Assembly (NCBI RefSeq): GCF_005887115.1
Contig: NZ_PNCJ01000034.1
Coordinates: 62,001 to 126,000, forward strand
DNA: 64,000 nucleotides
DNA from: Pseudoalteromonas rubra
GTDB taxonomy: Bacteria > Pseudomonadota > Gammaproteobacteria > Enterobacterales > Alteromonadaceae
Direction: 5' to 3'
The notes under the pieces are model-generated. The model did not search any database. It was not told where the DNA came from and saw only the letters and a list, made by a program, of their open reading frames with translations. This document shows positions 7,961-16,741 of the stretch, piece after piece (positions within the stretch are counted from its first letter, which is position 1; each line of letters begins with the position of its first letter). Made by a program: the position numbers and the translations under genes.

Positions 7961-10057
7961 ATGGATTTTAAAGCGGTTTTACAGCAGATTAATCGAGATA
8001 AAAAAGAGTATGCCAAAGGCGTCGGTACCCCAGTGTTGGTACTGGCGGCATTGGGCATGGTGGTGTTACCTATGCCACCTTTCCTGCTGGATATCTTGTT
8101 CTCTTTCAATATCGCCCTGGCCCTGGTTGTTCTGTTAGTCACAGTTTACACCATGAAGCCGCTTGAATTTGGCATGTTTCCCTCAGTATTGCTGATCGCG
8201 ACGATTTTACGATTAGCGCTGAACGTTGCCAGTACCCGCGTGGTACTACTGGAAGGTCATAACGGCGGAGATGCAGCCGGTAAAGTGATCGAAGCATTTG
8301 GTTCCGTTGTAATTGGCGGTAACTACGCAGTTGGTCTGGTGGTCTTCCTGATCCTCATCATCATCAACTTTGTGGTTATCACTAAAGGTGCTGGCCGTAT
8401 CTCCGAAGTATCAGCCCGTTTTACCCTGGACGCGATGCCCGGTAAACAAATGGCAATTGACGCAGACCTGAATGCCGGTTTCATTTCGGCAGATGAAGCC
8501 AGAGCAAGACGTGAAGAAGTAACGCGTGAAGCAGACTTTTACGGTTCAATGGATGGTGCCAGTAAATTCGTAAAAGGGGATGCAATAGCGGGGATTGTAA
8601 TCCTCGCCATTAACATCATTGGCGGTCTGTTTGTGGGCATGGTGCAGCATGACTTGAGCTTTGGCAGAGCCATGGAAGTCTATACCTTACTTACGATAGG
8701 TGATGGTCTTGTAGCTCAGCTTCCTTCGTTATTATTGTCAATTGGTACTGCGATTGTTGTCACTCGTCAGAACGAATCACACAACATGGGCGAGCAAATG
8801 ACCCAGCAGCTAGGCAACGAGAAATCCTTGTCTATCGCGGCTGGGATACTGATTGTCATGGGATTAGTACCTGGTATGCCACATGTTGCATTTCTGGGCT
8901 TAGGCGCACTCATTGGCTATCTGGCTTATTATTCACACCAACAAAAAATTAAAGCACAAGAGCAGGAAGCTGAAGAATCGAAAGGCGGCGCTGTTGCTGC
9001 TCAGCAGCAGGAACAAAAAGAATTAGGTTGGGATGATGTACAGCCGGTTGATGTGATTGGCCTGGAAGTCGGCTACCGCCTGATCCCCTTAGTTGATCAG
9101 TCACAAGGCGGTGAGCTGTTGAATCGTATTAAAGGGGTGCGTAAGAAGTTATCACAGGAGCTCGGTTTCCTTGTACCACCCGTTCACATTAGAGATAACC
9201 TTGAATTGGACCCGAATGCCTATCGTATTACCCTGATGGGGGTGGGCTCTGGTGATGGTGAGCTGAAACATGGTGATGAGCTGGCAATTAACCCGGGTCA
9301 GGTGTTTGGCCCAATTAATGGCGTTGCCACTAAAGATCCGGCTTTCGGCCTGGAAGCAGTGTGGATCAAGCCTGAACAGAAAGATGAAGCTCACTCACTG
9401 GGTTACACCGTCGTGGATGCAGCCACGGTGGTTGCTACTCATATTAGCCAGTTGTTGACGAATAATGCGTCTTTACTGCTGGGTCATGAGGAAGTTCAGA
9501 ATCTGTTGGATATGCTGGCCAAGAGTCATCCACGCCTTGTCGAAGGTCTGGTTCCTGATGTTTTACCTCTGACAACCGTAGTAAAAGTGCTACAAAATTT
9601 GTTAAACGAAGGCGTTGCAATTCGTGATATGCGCTCCATTGTTCAGACACTGGTTGAGTATGGGCCACGCAGTCAGGACCCCGATGTATTAACGGCTGCG
9701 GTGCGTATTTCACTGCGCCGACTCATAGTGCAGGATGCGGTTGGCGGGGCTGATGAAATTCCTGTCATAACATTGGCGCCTGAGTTGGAACAGATGTTGC
9801 ATAAGTCACTTCAGAACGCAGGTGATGAGGGGGCAGGCATAGAGCCAGGCCTTGCAGAGCGGCTTCAAGGTTCATTAAGAGAAGCCCATCAAACGCAAGA
9901 AATGCTCGGCGAGCCGTCCATCTTATTAACCTCAGGTATGTTAAGAAGTGTGCTGTCACGATTTGTAAAACACACCATCCCGGGACTCAGAGTGATGTCG
10001 TATCAGGAAGTACCGGATGAGAGACAAATTAAGATAGTGAGCTCAGTTGGACAGTAG
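7961..10057 (+). CDS. flhA: Flagellar export protein FlhA
   Basis: FlhA (698 residues) is the main export-gate protein. The N-terminal half has eight transmembrane segments and the family signature region with NVASTRVVLL and VVITKGAGRISEVSARFTLD. A linker rich in Gln/Glu near residues 325-350 leads to the cytoplasmic domain that docks chaperone-substrate complexes. Length is standard. The gene follows a sigma-54-like site and is 20 bases from flhF, so flhA, flhF, flhG and fliA probably form one transcript. Confidence 0.98.
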   Translation: MDFKAVLQQINRDKKEYAKGVGTPVLVLAALGMVVLPMPPFLLDILFSFNIALALVVLLVTVYTMKPLEFGMFPSVLLIATILRLALNVASTRVVLLEGHNGGDAAGKVIEAFGSVVIGGNYAVGLVVFLILIIINFVVITKGAGRISEVSARFTLDAMPGKQMAIDADLNAGFISADEARARREEVTREADFYGSMDGASKFVKGDAIAGIVILAINIIGGLFVGMVQHDLSFGRAMEVYTLLTIGDGLVAQLPSLLLSIGTAIVVTRQNESHNMGEQMTQQLGNEKSLSIAAGILIVMGLVPGMPHVAFLGLGALIGYLAYYSHQQKIKAQEQEAEESKGGAVAAQQQEQKELGWDDVQPVDVIGLEVGYRLIPLVDQSQGGELLNRIKGVRKKLSQELGFLVPPVHIRDNLELDPNAYRITLMGVGSGDGELKHGDELAINPGQVFGPINGVATKDPAFGLEAVWIKPEQKDEAHSLGYTVVDAATVVATHISQLLTNNASLLLGHEEVQNLLDMLAKSHPRLVEGLVPDVLPLTTVVKVLQNLLNEGVAIRDMRSIVQTLVEYGPRSQDPDVLTAAVRISLRRLIVQDAVGGADEIPVITLAPELEQMLHKSLQNAGDEGAGIEPGLAERLQGSLREAHQTQEMLGEPSILLTSGMLRSVLSRFVKHTIPGLRVMSYQEVPDERQIKIVSSVGQ

Positions 10058-10077
10058 AGGACTAAAAGGGGCTGACC

Positions 10078-11601
10078 ATGAAAATTAAACGTTTTTTTGC
10101 AAAAGATATGCGTACGGCTTTGAAAGAAGTGAAAGAAGAGCTAGGCGCTGATGCGGTAATTATGTCAAATAAGAAACTGGCTGACGGTGTAGAGATCGTC
10201 GCGGCAGTAGACAATGACCGCACACCTGCACCACAGCCTCAGACAGCGTCTCAACAGCCAGCAGCGCAAGTTGCTCCTCGTCAGGCTGCGCCTCAGCAAA
10301 GTGCGCAGCAAGGCTATAATCAAGCAGCCAGAATGGTTCGCCCTCAACCTCGCCGTGCGGAACCACAAAAGCAGGCGCAAGTTGCAGATAGTCTCGAAGC
10401 CTTACTTGAGCGCCAAGCCCCTCGTCCTAAGTCGCCTGAGCTTGCTTCGATGTTTTCTCAATCTGGTATCAATACCGATGATATGTTTGGGTCTCAACAA
10501 CGCAGTGAAGCCCCTGCTCAGGCCATGCCTCAGACGGCACGTCAACAGCGCTATGAGACGCCGAGTCATAGTTTTGACGCACGCCAGGAGAGCACGTCCT
10601 GGGAATTTGGTGATGATCTGGAGCAGGGGTTTGGTGACGAACCTACTGAGCAGAAAAAAGCCAAAGATGATGAAATGTCTTCTATGCGCGATGAAATGAA
10701 TGCGATCCGTCAGCTACTTGAGTTTCAGTTGTCCGGCCTGATGACTCAGGAAATGGCGCGTCGAGATCCAACTCGTGCTTGTCTCGTGGAACGCCTTAAA
10801 GGCATGGGGATTGGTGCAGAAGTTGCTGAGCAGATGGCCTGTTTTATTCCGGATGATGTGTCTCGCAAAGAAGCGTGGAATGCATTGCTTAATATGGTCG
10901 TCAATCAGATGCATACCACTAACAATGATATCTTACGTCAGGGTGGTGTGTATGCCATGGTTGGACCAACTGGGGTAGGAAAAACCACCACGGTTGCAAA
11001 ATTGGCAGCGCTGGGTGCACAAAAATATGGTGCTGATAATGTGGCATTGATTACCACAGATACCTACCGTATCGGTGCTTATGAGCAATTGGCAACTTAT
11101 GGTCGGATCATTGGCTGTCCCGTTAAGCAAGTAAAAGATGCCAATGAACTTGCAGAGGTTCTTTATCATTTACGCAATAAGCGTCTAATATTAATAGACA
11201 CGGCAGGAATGAGTCAGCGCGACCTGCGTTTAACTGAGCAGTTAAACACTTTGATGCGCAGCAGCCGTGTTGACATTCGCAGTTACCTGGTATTAAGTGC
11301 AACAGCACAAATGCATGTACTGCAAGAGACCGTAAACCACTTCAAAAAAGTCAATTTAAGTGGTTGTATTTTTACAAAACTTGATGAAAGTCTAAGTTTA
11401 GGTGAGATTATTAGCATAGCGATTCAAAATCGCCTGCCAATAGGGTATCTTACCAATGGTCAGCGAGTGCCTGAAGATATTCGCGTGGCAAACGCTCAGA
11501 AGTTAGTCAAAAAGGCTGAGCAATTGTATTTAAAGAGAACAAAAGCACAACATTCGCGACGTGTACCAGTGGCGTCCCAGACAGTAGGAATGTATGATTA
11601 A
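10078..11601 (+). CDS. flhF: Polar flagellum placement GTPase FlhF
   Basis: FlhF (507 residues) is an SRP-type GTPase that marks the cell pole for flagellum assembly. The N-terminal B domain begins MKIKRFFAKDMRTALKEVKEE. It is followed by a disordered Gln/Ala/Pro-rich linker (about residues 45-170) and the NG GTPase domain with P-loop GPTGVGKTTT at residues 296-305, the TDTYRIGAYEQL switch, LIDTAG and FTKLDE motifs. The gene overlaps flhG by eight bases, which fits their work as a pair controlling flagellar number and site. Confidence 0.97.
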   Translation: MKIKRFFAKDMRTALKEVKEELGADAVIMSNKKLADGVEIVAAVDNDRTPAPQPQTASQQPAAQVAPRQAAPQQSAQQGYNQAARMVRPQPRRAEPQKQAQVADSLEALLERQAPRPKSPELASMFSQSGINTDDMFGSQQRSEAPAQAMPQTARQQRYETPSHSFDARQESTSWEFGDDLEQGFGDEPTEQKKAKDDEMSSMRDEMNAIRQLLEFQLSGLMTQEMARRDPTRACLVERLKGMGIGAEVAEQMACFIPDDVSRKEAWNALLNMVVNQMHTTNNDILRQGGVYAMVGPTGVGKTTTVAKLAALGAQKYGADNVALITTDTYRIGAYEQLATYGRIIGCPVKQVKDANELAEVLYHLRNKRLILIDTAGMSQRDLRLTEQLNTLMRSSRVDIRSYLVLSATAQMHVLQETVNHFKKVNLSGCIFTKLDESLSLGEIISIAIQNRLPIGYLTNGQRVPEDIRVANAQKLVKKAEQLYLKRTKAQHSRRVPVASQTVGMYD

Positions 11602-12454
11602 TACAGTTTTAGATCAAGCAAGTGGCCTGCGGAGAATGAACCAAAAAAATAACCACAGTGTAAAAGTAATCGCAGTGACTGGTGGTAAAGGTGGTGTAGG
11701 TAAAACCAACGTATCCCTTAACACTGCCATTGCATTAGGACAGCAGGGTAATCGGGTCTTGGTGCTTGATGCTGACTTAGGTCTGGCCAATTGTGATGTC
11801 ATGCTGGGCTTAAGGGTAGAGAAAAATTTATCTCATGTATTGTCTGGAGAATGTGAACTAGACGAAATCCTGGTTGAGGGTCCTGCTGGCATCCGCATTG
11901 TTCCAGCGACATCTGGCTCGCAGAGTATGGTAGAGTTAACTCCTGCTGAACACGCGGGCCTGATCCGAGCGTTTAGCGAACTCAGTAGCGAATTTGATAT
12001 TTTAATTGTCGATACCGCAGCAGGTATTTCTGATATGGTTTTGAGCTTCTCCCGCGCCGCTCAGGACGTTCTAGTTGTGGTATGCGACGAGCCAACTTCG
12101 ATCACCGATGCTTACGCGTTGATTAAAGTTCTAAGCCGTGAACATGGTGTCTATAAGTTTAAAATTGTGGCCAATATGGTACGCAGTTTAAGGGAAGGGC
12201 AAGAGCTTTTCGCTAAATTATCCAAAGTCACTGACCGGTTTTTAGATGTTGCCCTGGAACTGGTTGCGACGATCCCATTTGATGAAAATATGCGTAAATC
12301 TTCGCGACGTCAAAAAACCATCGTTGAACTTTTCCCCAATTCACCTGCTGCTGTGGCATTTAGAGGCCTGGCAAGCAAAGCTGTCAAGTGGCCCATCCCT
12401 CATCAACCATCAGGTCATTTGGAATTCTTTATCGAGCAATTGGTAAACGGTTAA
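11594..12454 (+). CDS. flhG: Flagellar number regulator FlhG (FleN), MinD-like ATPase
   Basis: FlhG (286 residues) is a MinD/ParA-family ATPase that limits the flagellar number. The N-terminus has the DQASGLRRM activator helix known to stimulate FlhF GTPase. It is followed by the deviant Walker A GGKGGVGKTN at residues 30-39, the DADLGLANCD motif, and DTAAGISDMVLSF. The C-terminus has an amphipathic membrane-binding helix. The ATG lies inside flhF, so translation is probably coupled. In Pseudomonas the homologue FleN antagonises the master regulator FleQ. Confidence 0.97.
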   Translation: MINTVLDQASGLRRMNQKNNHSVKVIAVTGGKGGVGKTNVSLNTAIALGQQGNRVLVLDADLGLANCDVMLGLRVEKNLSHVLSGECELDEILVEGPAGIRIVPATSGSQSMVELTPAEHAGLIRAFSELSSEFDILIVDTAAGISDMVLSFSRAAQDVLVVVCDEPTSITDAYALIKVLSREHGVYKFKIVANMVRSLREGQELFAKLSKVTDRFLDVALELVATIPFDENMRKSSRRQKTIVELFPNSPAAVAFRGLASKAVKWPIPHQPSGHLEFFIEQLVNG

Positions 12455-12456
12455 CG

Positions 12457-13191
12457 ATGGCTTCACCGGTCAACCGCATGGCGGGATACAAAACGACGGA
12501 CCACCTCAATAAGGTGGTCGAGCGTCATACACCTTTGGTAAAGAAGGTGGCCTGTCATTTGTTAGCTAGGTTACCAGCCAGCGTTCAGCTAGACGATTTG
12601 GTTCAATCAGGCATGATTGGATTAATCGAAGCTTGTAAAAACTTTGATGCAAGCAAAGGAGCAAGCTTCGAAACGTTTGCTGGTATTCGAATTCGTGGCG
12701 CCATGATTGACGAGATCCGCCGCGGTGACTGGGCCCCACGCTCTGTCCACAAAAATGGCCGAATGGTAGCTGAAGCCATTGCTGAGCTTGAGGCTCAGCT
12801 TGGGCGTGAACCAAAAGATACTGAAATCGCTGAAAAACTTGATATTACGCTGGATGAGTACCATCATATTTTACATGATGTGAATGCGAGTAAAGTTATT
12901 GGTATCGAAGATCTTGGGGTCGACGAAGATGTAATTTCTCCCGCAGGCAACGATTTTGCGCTAGACAAACCATTCAATAATGTTAAAAATGAGCGCTTTA
13001 ACGAGTCGTTAGTCAATGCTATCAAGACTTTACCCGAGCGCGATGCCCTGGTGTTGTCTTTGTATTACAACGACGAGATGAATTTAAAAGAGATTGGCGC
13101 GATTTTAGAGGTCAGCGAATCTCGAGTGAGTCAGATTCACGGTCAAGCAATGATTAAGCTTCGTGCAAAGATCAATGACTGGATCAATTAG
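12457..13191 (+). CDS. fliA: Flagellar sigma factor FliA (sigma-28)
   Basis: FliA (244 residues from this start) directs late flagellar and chemotaxis genes. Region 2 shows LVKKVACHLLARLPASVQLDD and FETFAGIRIRGAMIDEIR. Region 3 follows, and region 4 has the helix-turn-helix MNLKEIGAILEVSESRVSQIHGQA. The ATG at 12457, two bases after the flhG stop, gives the usual family length. An in-frame upstream extension to 12388 would lie inside flhG and add a non-homologous leader, so I rejected it. The anti-sigma factor FlgM is not encoded in this window. Confidence 0.96.
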   Translation: MASPVNRMAGYKTTDHLNKVVERHTPLVKKVACHLLARLPASVQLDDLVQSGMIGLIEACKNFDASKGASFETFAGIRIRGAMIDEIRRGDWAPRSVHKNGRMVAEAIAELEAQLGREPKDTEIAEKLDITLDEYHHILHDVNASKVIGIEDLGVDEDVISPAGNDFALDKPFNNVKNERFNESLVNAIKTLPERDALVLSLYYNDEMNLKEIGAILEVSESRVSQIHGQAMIKLRAKINDWIN

Positions 13192-13234
13192 AGTAAGTTT
13201 TACAATATAGGTTCAAACCTCACCGGAGGAAGTT

Positions 13235-13618
13235 TTGGATAAGAACATGAAAATTCTCGTGGTTGATGATTTCTCTACGATGAGAAGAATAATCAAAAAC
13301 CTGCTAAGAGACTTAGGCTTTACCAATGTTCAAGAGGCTGATGATGGCAGTACGGCACTTCCAATGTTGCAAAATCAGGACTTCGACTTCGTCGTAACTG
13401 ACTGGAATATGCCGGGCATGCAAGGTATCGATTTGTTACGTGCAATTCGTGCTGATGACAAGCTTAAACACATCCCAGTACTCATGGTTACAGCGGAAGC
13501 GAAAAAAGAACAAATCGTCGCCGCTGCCCAGGCTGGAGTTAATGGTTATATCGTTAAACCGTTTACGGCAGGAACCCTGAAAACCAAGCTAGAAAAAGTG
13601 TTCGAACGTTTAGGCTAG
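13235..13618 (+). CDS. cheY: Chemotaxis response regulator CheY
   Basis: CheY (127 residues) carries the phosphoryl signal from CheA to FliM. The acidic pocket is D11/D12, the phosphoacceptor is D56 in TDWNMPG, and T86 and K108 (VKPF) complete the site. The start is TTG at 13235, chosen because GGAGGAAG sits five bases upstream. The first ATG, at 13247, is too far from that ribosome site. It opens the che-par part of the cluster, 43 bases after fliA, with no clear terminator between. Confidence 0.98.
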   Translation: MDKNMKILVVDDFSTMRRIIKNLLRDLGFTNVQEADDGSTALPMLQNQDFDFVVTDWNMPGMQGIDLLRAIRADDKLKHIPVLMVTAEAKKEQIVAAAQAGVNGYIVKPFTAGTLKTKLEKVFERLG

Positions 13619-13637
13619 TATTGAAAAGGGTAGGCTT

Positions 13638-14408
13638 ATGTCAACATCTTCTGTGCCACAGATAACTCTGGAACAGGCTAAACTGCTCGTTGAATACCTT
13701 GAACAAGGTGAGCAGGAAAAGGCTGATGAGATATTAATTGAGGCCACCAACAAAGAACAATCAGAGCTATTCGCTGAAGTGGGTAAGCTGACTCGACAAC
13801 TTCATGAGTCGTTGAAAAACTTTGAGTTAGATACCCGCTTAGCTGATCTCACGACAGAAGCCATTCCAGATGCAAAGCAGCGCCTCAATTATGTCATGGA
13901 AATGACCGAAAGCGCTGCCAACAAAACCATGGATGCCGTAGAAGCGAGTCTTCCCTTAGCCCAAGAACTTGCCGATGAACTCTCTGAAATCAAACCCACT
14001 TGGGACAGACTGATGAGCCGGGATATCCAGCTTGGAGAGTTCAAATCTTTATGTCACGATCTTGACAGTTTTATGCAGTCGTCCAGAGGTCGTACAGATG
14101 AATTACAAAGTCTGATGACCAACGTACTGATGGCGCAAGATTATCAAGATTTAACCGGACAAGTGATCCGGCGTGTTATAGAGCTGGTTCGTGAAGTTGA
14201 AGACAGCCTTATTCACTTGTTGACTGTCTTCGGCAGTGCAGATGAAAGTCAACAAACTGCAGCCCAGCCGCAGTCACAAACTAAAGCCACCCCCGTTGCT
14301 GATGAGTTGTCAGGTCCAGAGGGTCCAATAATGGACGCTGAGTCTCGAGATGATGTCGTATCCGGGCAGGATGAAGTTGATGACCTGTTGTCGAGTTTGG
14401 GCTTCTAA
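13638..14408 (+). CDS. cheZ: CheY-P phosphatase CheZ
   Basis: CheZ (256 residues) dephosphorylates CheY-P. It is mostly helical, with the active-site stretch MAQDYQDLTGQVIRRVIELV near residues 173-192, where the family's catalytic Gln lies in DLTGQV. The acidic C-terminal tail ends DDLLSSLGF and is the CheY-docking peptide. A Gln/Pro-rich linker separates the two. It is 19 bases after cheY and just before cheA, as in Vibrio. Confidence 0.97.
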   Translation: MSTSSVPQITLEQAKLLVEYLEQGEQEKADEILIEATNKEQSELFAEVGKLTRQLHESLKNFELDTRLADLTTEAIPDAKQRLNYVMEMTESAANKTMDAVEASLPLAQELADELSEIKPTWDRLMSRDIQLGEFKSLCHDLDSFMQSSRGRTDELQSLMTNVLMAQDYQDLTGQVIRRVIELVREVEDSLIHLLTVFGSADESQQTAAQPQSQTKATPVADELSGPEGPIMDAESRDDVVSGQDEVDDLLSSLGF

Positions 14409-14423
14409 TAGGAGAGTATGCGA

Positions 14424-16661
14424 ATGAGCTTTGAAGTCGATGAAGATATCTTACAAGACTTTCTTGTTGAAGCTGGGGAAATACTCGAACAGTTATCAGA
14501 GCAGCTTGTCGAACTAGAAAATAACCCGGAAGATAAAGAGCTGTTAAATGCCATTTTCCGAGGCTTCCATACCGTCAAAGGGGGGGCTGGCTTTTTAAGC
14601 ATGACCGAACTGGTGGATGCTTGTCATGGTGCGGAAAACGTGTTTGATGTCCTGCGTCAAGGACAGCGTCATGTGACGCCTGAACTGATGGATGTGATTT
14701 TACAATCACTGGACACCATCAACGAAATGTTCTCGTGTATTCAAAACCGCGAACAACCCGAGCCAGCGGATCCCCATCTGTTGGAGGTTTTACACCAACT
14801 TAGTCAGCCGGAATCTGAAGATGAAGTGATTGCTGCTCCAGCCGCAGCTGAGCCTGAGCCAGTCGTCGCGACTCCCAGTGCAGACGATGTGCTTTTTGAT
14901 GCGCCATCCGATCCTGTAAGCGAGCCTTCGGGTGAAAGCTCAGACAGCATTGATGAAATCTCCGAGGAAGAGTTTGAAAGTTTACTGGACGAACTACATG
15001 GTTCAGGAAATGGCCCTTCTGCGGCTTCACAAGAACCTGCTAAACCGAGCGCGGCACCGAGCTCGTCGAGCAGCGATGACGGTGACATTACTGACGACGA
15101 ATTTGACAGCCTGTTAGATGAGTTACACGGCGTTGGTAAGTTTGGTGCAACGCCTGAGCAGTCTCCTGCAGAGCAACCAAAGGCTCCCGCACAACCTGCC
15201 GCGCCTGAGAAAGCACAAGCTTCAGGTAGTGATGACGATGAAATTAATGACGACGAATTTGAAGCCTTACTGGATGAGTTACATGGTAAGGGGCAAGCGC
15301 CAAAGTCGACAGAAGCAGACGTAGCAGCGCCTAAAGAAACCGCGAAGGCGCCGCCTAAGCCAGAACCTAAGCCGGCAGCACCTGTAGCTAAACCCGCACC
15401 AGCGCCAGTAGCCAAGGCTCCAGCTGCAAAACCCGCAACAGAGGCTAAACCTGCAGCAGATAACAAAGCAGCAGCGAAAAAACCTGCCGCGCAAGCTGAA
15501 ACCACAGTTCGGGTTGATACCAAACGTCTTGATGAGATCATGAATATGGTCGGTGAGTTAGTGCTAGTGCGTAACCGCTTGGTTAGTTTGGCCAATAACT
15601 CCAACAGCGAAGCAATGGGCAAGGCCATTTCAAACCTAGATGTGGTTACAGCAGACCTTCAGGGGGCTGTCATGAAGACCCGGATGCAGCCAATTAAGAA
15701 AGTATTTGGTCGCTTCCCCAGGGTTGTTCGTGATTTGGCTCGTAGTCTTAAGAAAGACATTAGCCTGGTGTTGGAAGGGGAAGATACCGATCTGGATAAA
15801 AACCTGGTTGAGGCATTGGCCGATCCTTTGGTTCACTTGGTGCGTAACTCTGTGGATCATGGTATTGAAATGCCAGACGTGCGTGAAGCTGCTGGTAAAT
15901 CCAGAACCGGTACAGTTACGCTATCTGCATCTCAGGAGGGCGACCACATTCTGTTGACCATCCGTGACGATGGTGCAGGTATGGACCCTGAGAAGCTGAA
16001 GAAGATTGCTATCAGCAAAGGTGTAATTGACTCTGACCAGGCAAGCCGCTTATCAGATAACGAGGCGTATAACCTCATTTTCGCACCGGGTTTCTCAACC
16101 AAAGAACAAATTTCTGACATCTCTGGCCGTGGTGTGGGTATGGATGTGGTCAAAACCAAGATCACTCAGCTCAATGGTTCTGTTAATATCCAGTCAGAGC
16201 TGGGCGTGGGCACTATCCTTGAAATCAAAGTGCCTCTGACATTGGCAATCTTGCCAACCTTAATGGTTATGATCGGTCAGCAAACATTTGCACTGCCACT
16301 TGCCGGCGTGAGTGAAATTTTCCACCTGGATTTGACTAAGACTAATGTCGTTGATGGGCAACTCACTATTATAGTACGTGAAAAAGCCATCCCATTGTTC
16401 TATCTGGAACACTGGCTTGTGAAAGGCGCTGACAGAGGCGCTCGCAAGGCTGAAGGGCATGTCGTCATCGTTCAGATGGGCACCAAACAGGTTGGGTTTG
16501 TTGTTGATTCTCTTATCGGCCAGGAAGAGGTGGTAATTAAACCGCTTGACGCCCTGTTGCAGGGTACACCAGGTATGGCAGGGGCAACAATCACCTCAGA
16601 CGGTGGTATCGCACTTATCCTGGACGTCCCCAGCATGTTGAAATATTACGCCGGTAAGTAA
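14424..16661 (+). CDS. cheA: Chemotaxis histidine kinase CheA
   Basis: CheA (745 residues from ATG 14424) phosphorylates CheY and CheB. The HPt domain has the phosphorylated His49 in FRGFHTVKGGAG. After a long Ala/Pro linker come the dimerisation domain, the ATPase domain (LVRNSVDHGIE, DDGAGMD, GRGVGMDVVK) and the CheW-like domain. The linker carries three spaced copies of a DDEFxxLLDELHG motif near residues 178, 221 and 273. This is the region that in Vibrio is called LID and binds ParP. I prefer 14424 to the ATG at 14418 because the GGAG ribosome site at 14411 is only three bases from the latter. Confidence 0.97.
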   Translation: MSFEVDEDILQDFLVEAGEILEQLSEQLVELENNPEDKELLNAIFRGFHTVKGGAGFLSMTELVDACHGAENVFDVLRQGQRHVTPELMDVILQSLDTINEMFSCIQNREQPEPADPHLLEVLHQLSQPESEDEVIAAPAAAEPEPVVATPSADDVLFDAPSDPVSEPSGESSDSIDEISEEEFESLLDELHGSGNGPSAASQEPAKPSAAPSSSSSDDGDITDDEFDSLLDELHGVGKFGATPEQSPAEQPKAPAQPAAPEKAQASGSDDDEINDDEFEALLDELHGKGQAPKSTEADVAAPKETAKAPPKPEPKPAAPVAKPAPAPVAKAPAAKPATEAKPAADNKAAAKKPAAQAETTVRVDTKRLDEIMNMVGELVLVRNRLVSLANNSNSEAMGKAISNLDVVTADLQGAVMKTRMQPIKKVFGRFPRVVRDLARSLKKDISLVLEGEDTDLDKNLVEALADPLVHLVRNSVDHGIEMPDVREAAGKSRTGTVTLSASQEGDHILLTIRDDGAGMDPEKLKKIAISKGVIDSDQASRLSDNEAYNLIFAPGFSTKEQISDISGRGVGMDVVKTKITQLNGSVNIQSELGVGTILEIKVPLTLAILPTLMVMIGQQTFALPLAGVSEIFHLDLTKTNVVDGQLTIIVREKAIPLFYLEHWLVKGADRGARKAEGHVVIVQMGTKQVGFVVDSLIGQEEVVIKPLDALLQGTPGMAGATITSDGGIALILDVPSMLKYYAGK

Positions 16662-16684
16662 AAACCAGGCGAATTTATACCGAC

Positions 16685-16710
16685 AAAGTGGTGTCTTTGA
16701 CACCACTTTT
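16685..16710 (+). terminator. Hairpin with short T-run between cheA and cheB
   Basis: A perfect 11-base inverted repeat, AAAGTGGTGTC (16685-16695) and GACACCACTTT (16699-16709), with a TTT loop, is followed by one more T before CGG. It lies 24 bases after the cheA stop. The T-run is only four bases, so this is at best a partial terminator that could lower cheB and parC expression relative to cheA. It overlaps the possible upstream GTG for cheB and argues against that start. Confidence 0.5.
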
Positions 16711-16741
16711 CGGATCTGTAACGAATAAAAGAGCAATGCCA

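Noticed and set aside
12388..12456. Upstream in-frame extension of fliA
   Set aside because: It lies wholly inside flhG and adds 23 residues not seen in the family; ATG 12457 gives the normal length.
14804..15628. A 274-codon open frame on the minus strand opposite cheA
   Set aside because: It is a mirror of the Ala/Pro/Glu-rich CheA linker, with low-complexity Ala/Ser/Gly content and no ribosome site; the plus-strand CheA is certain.
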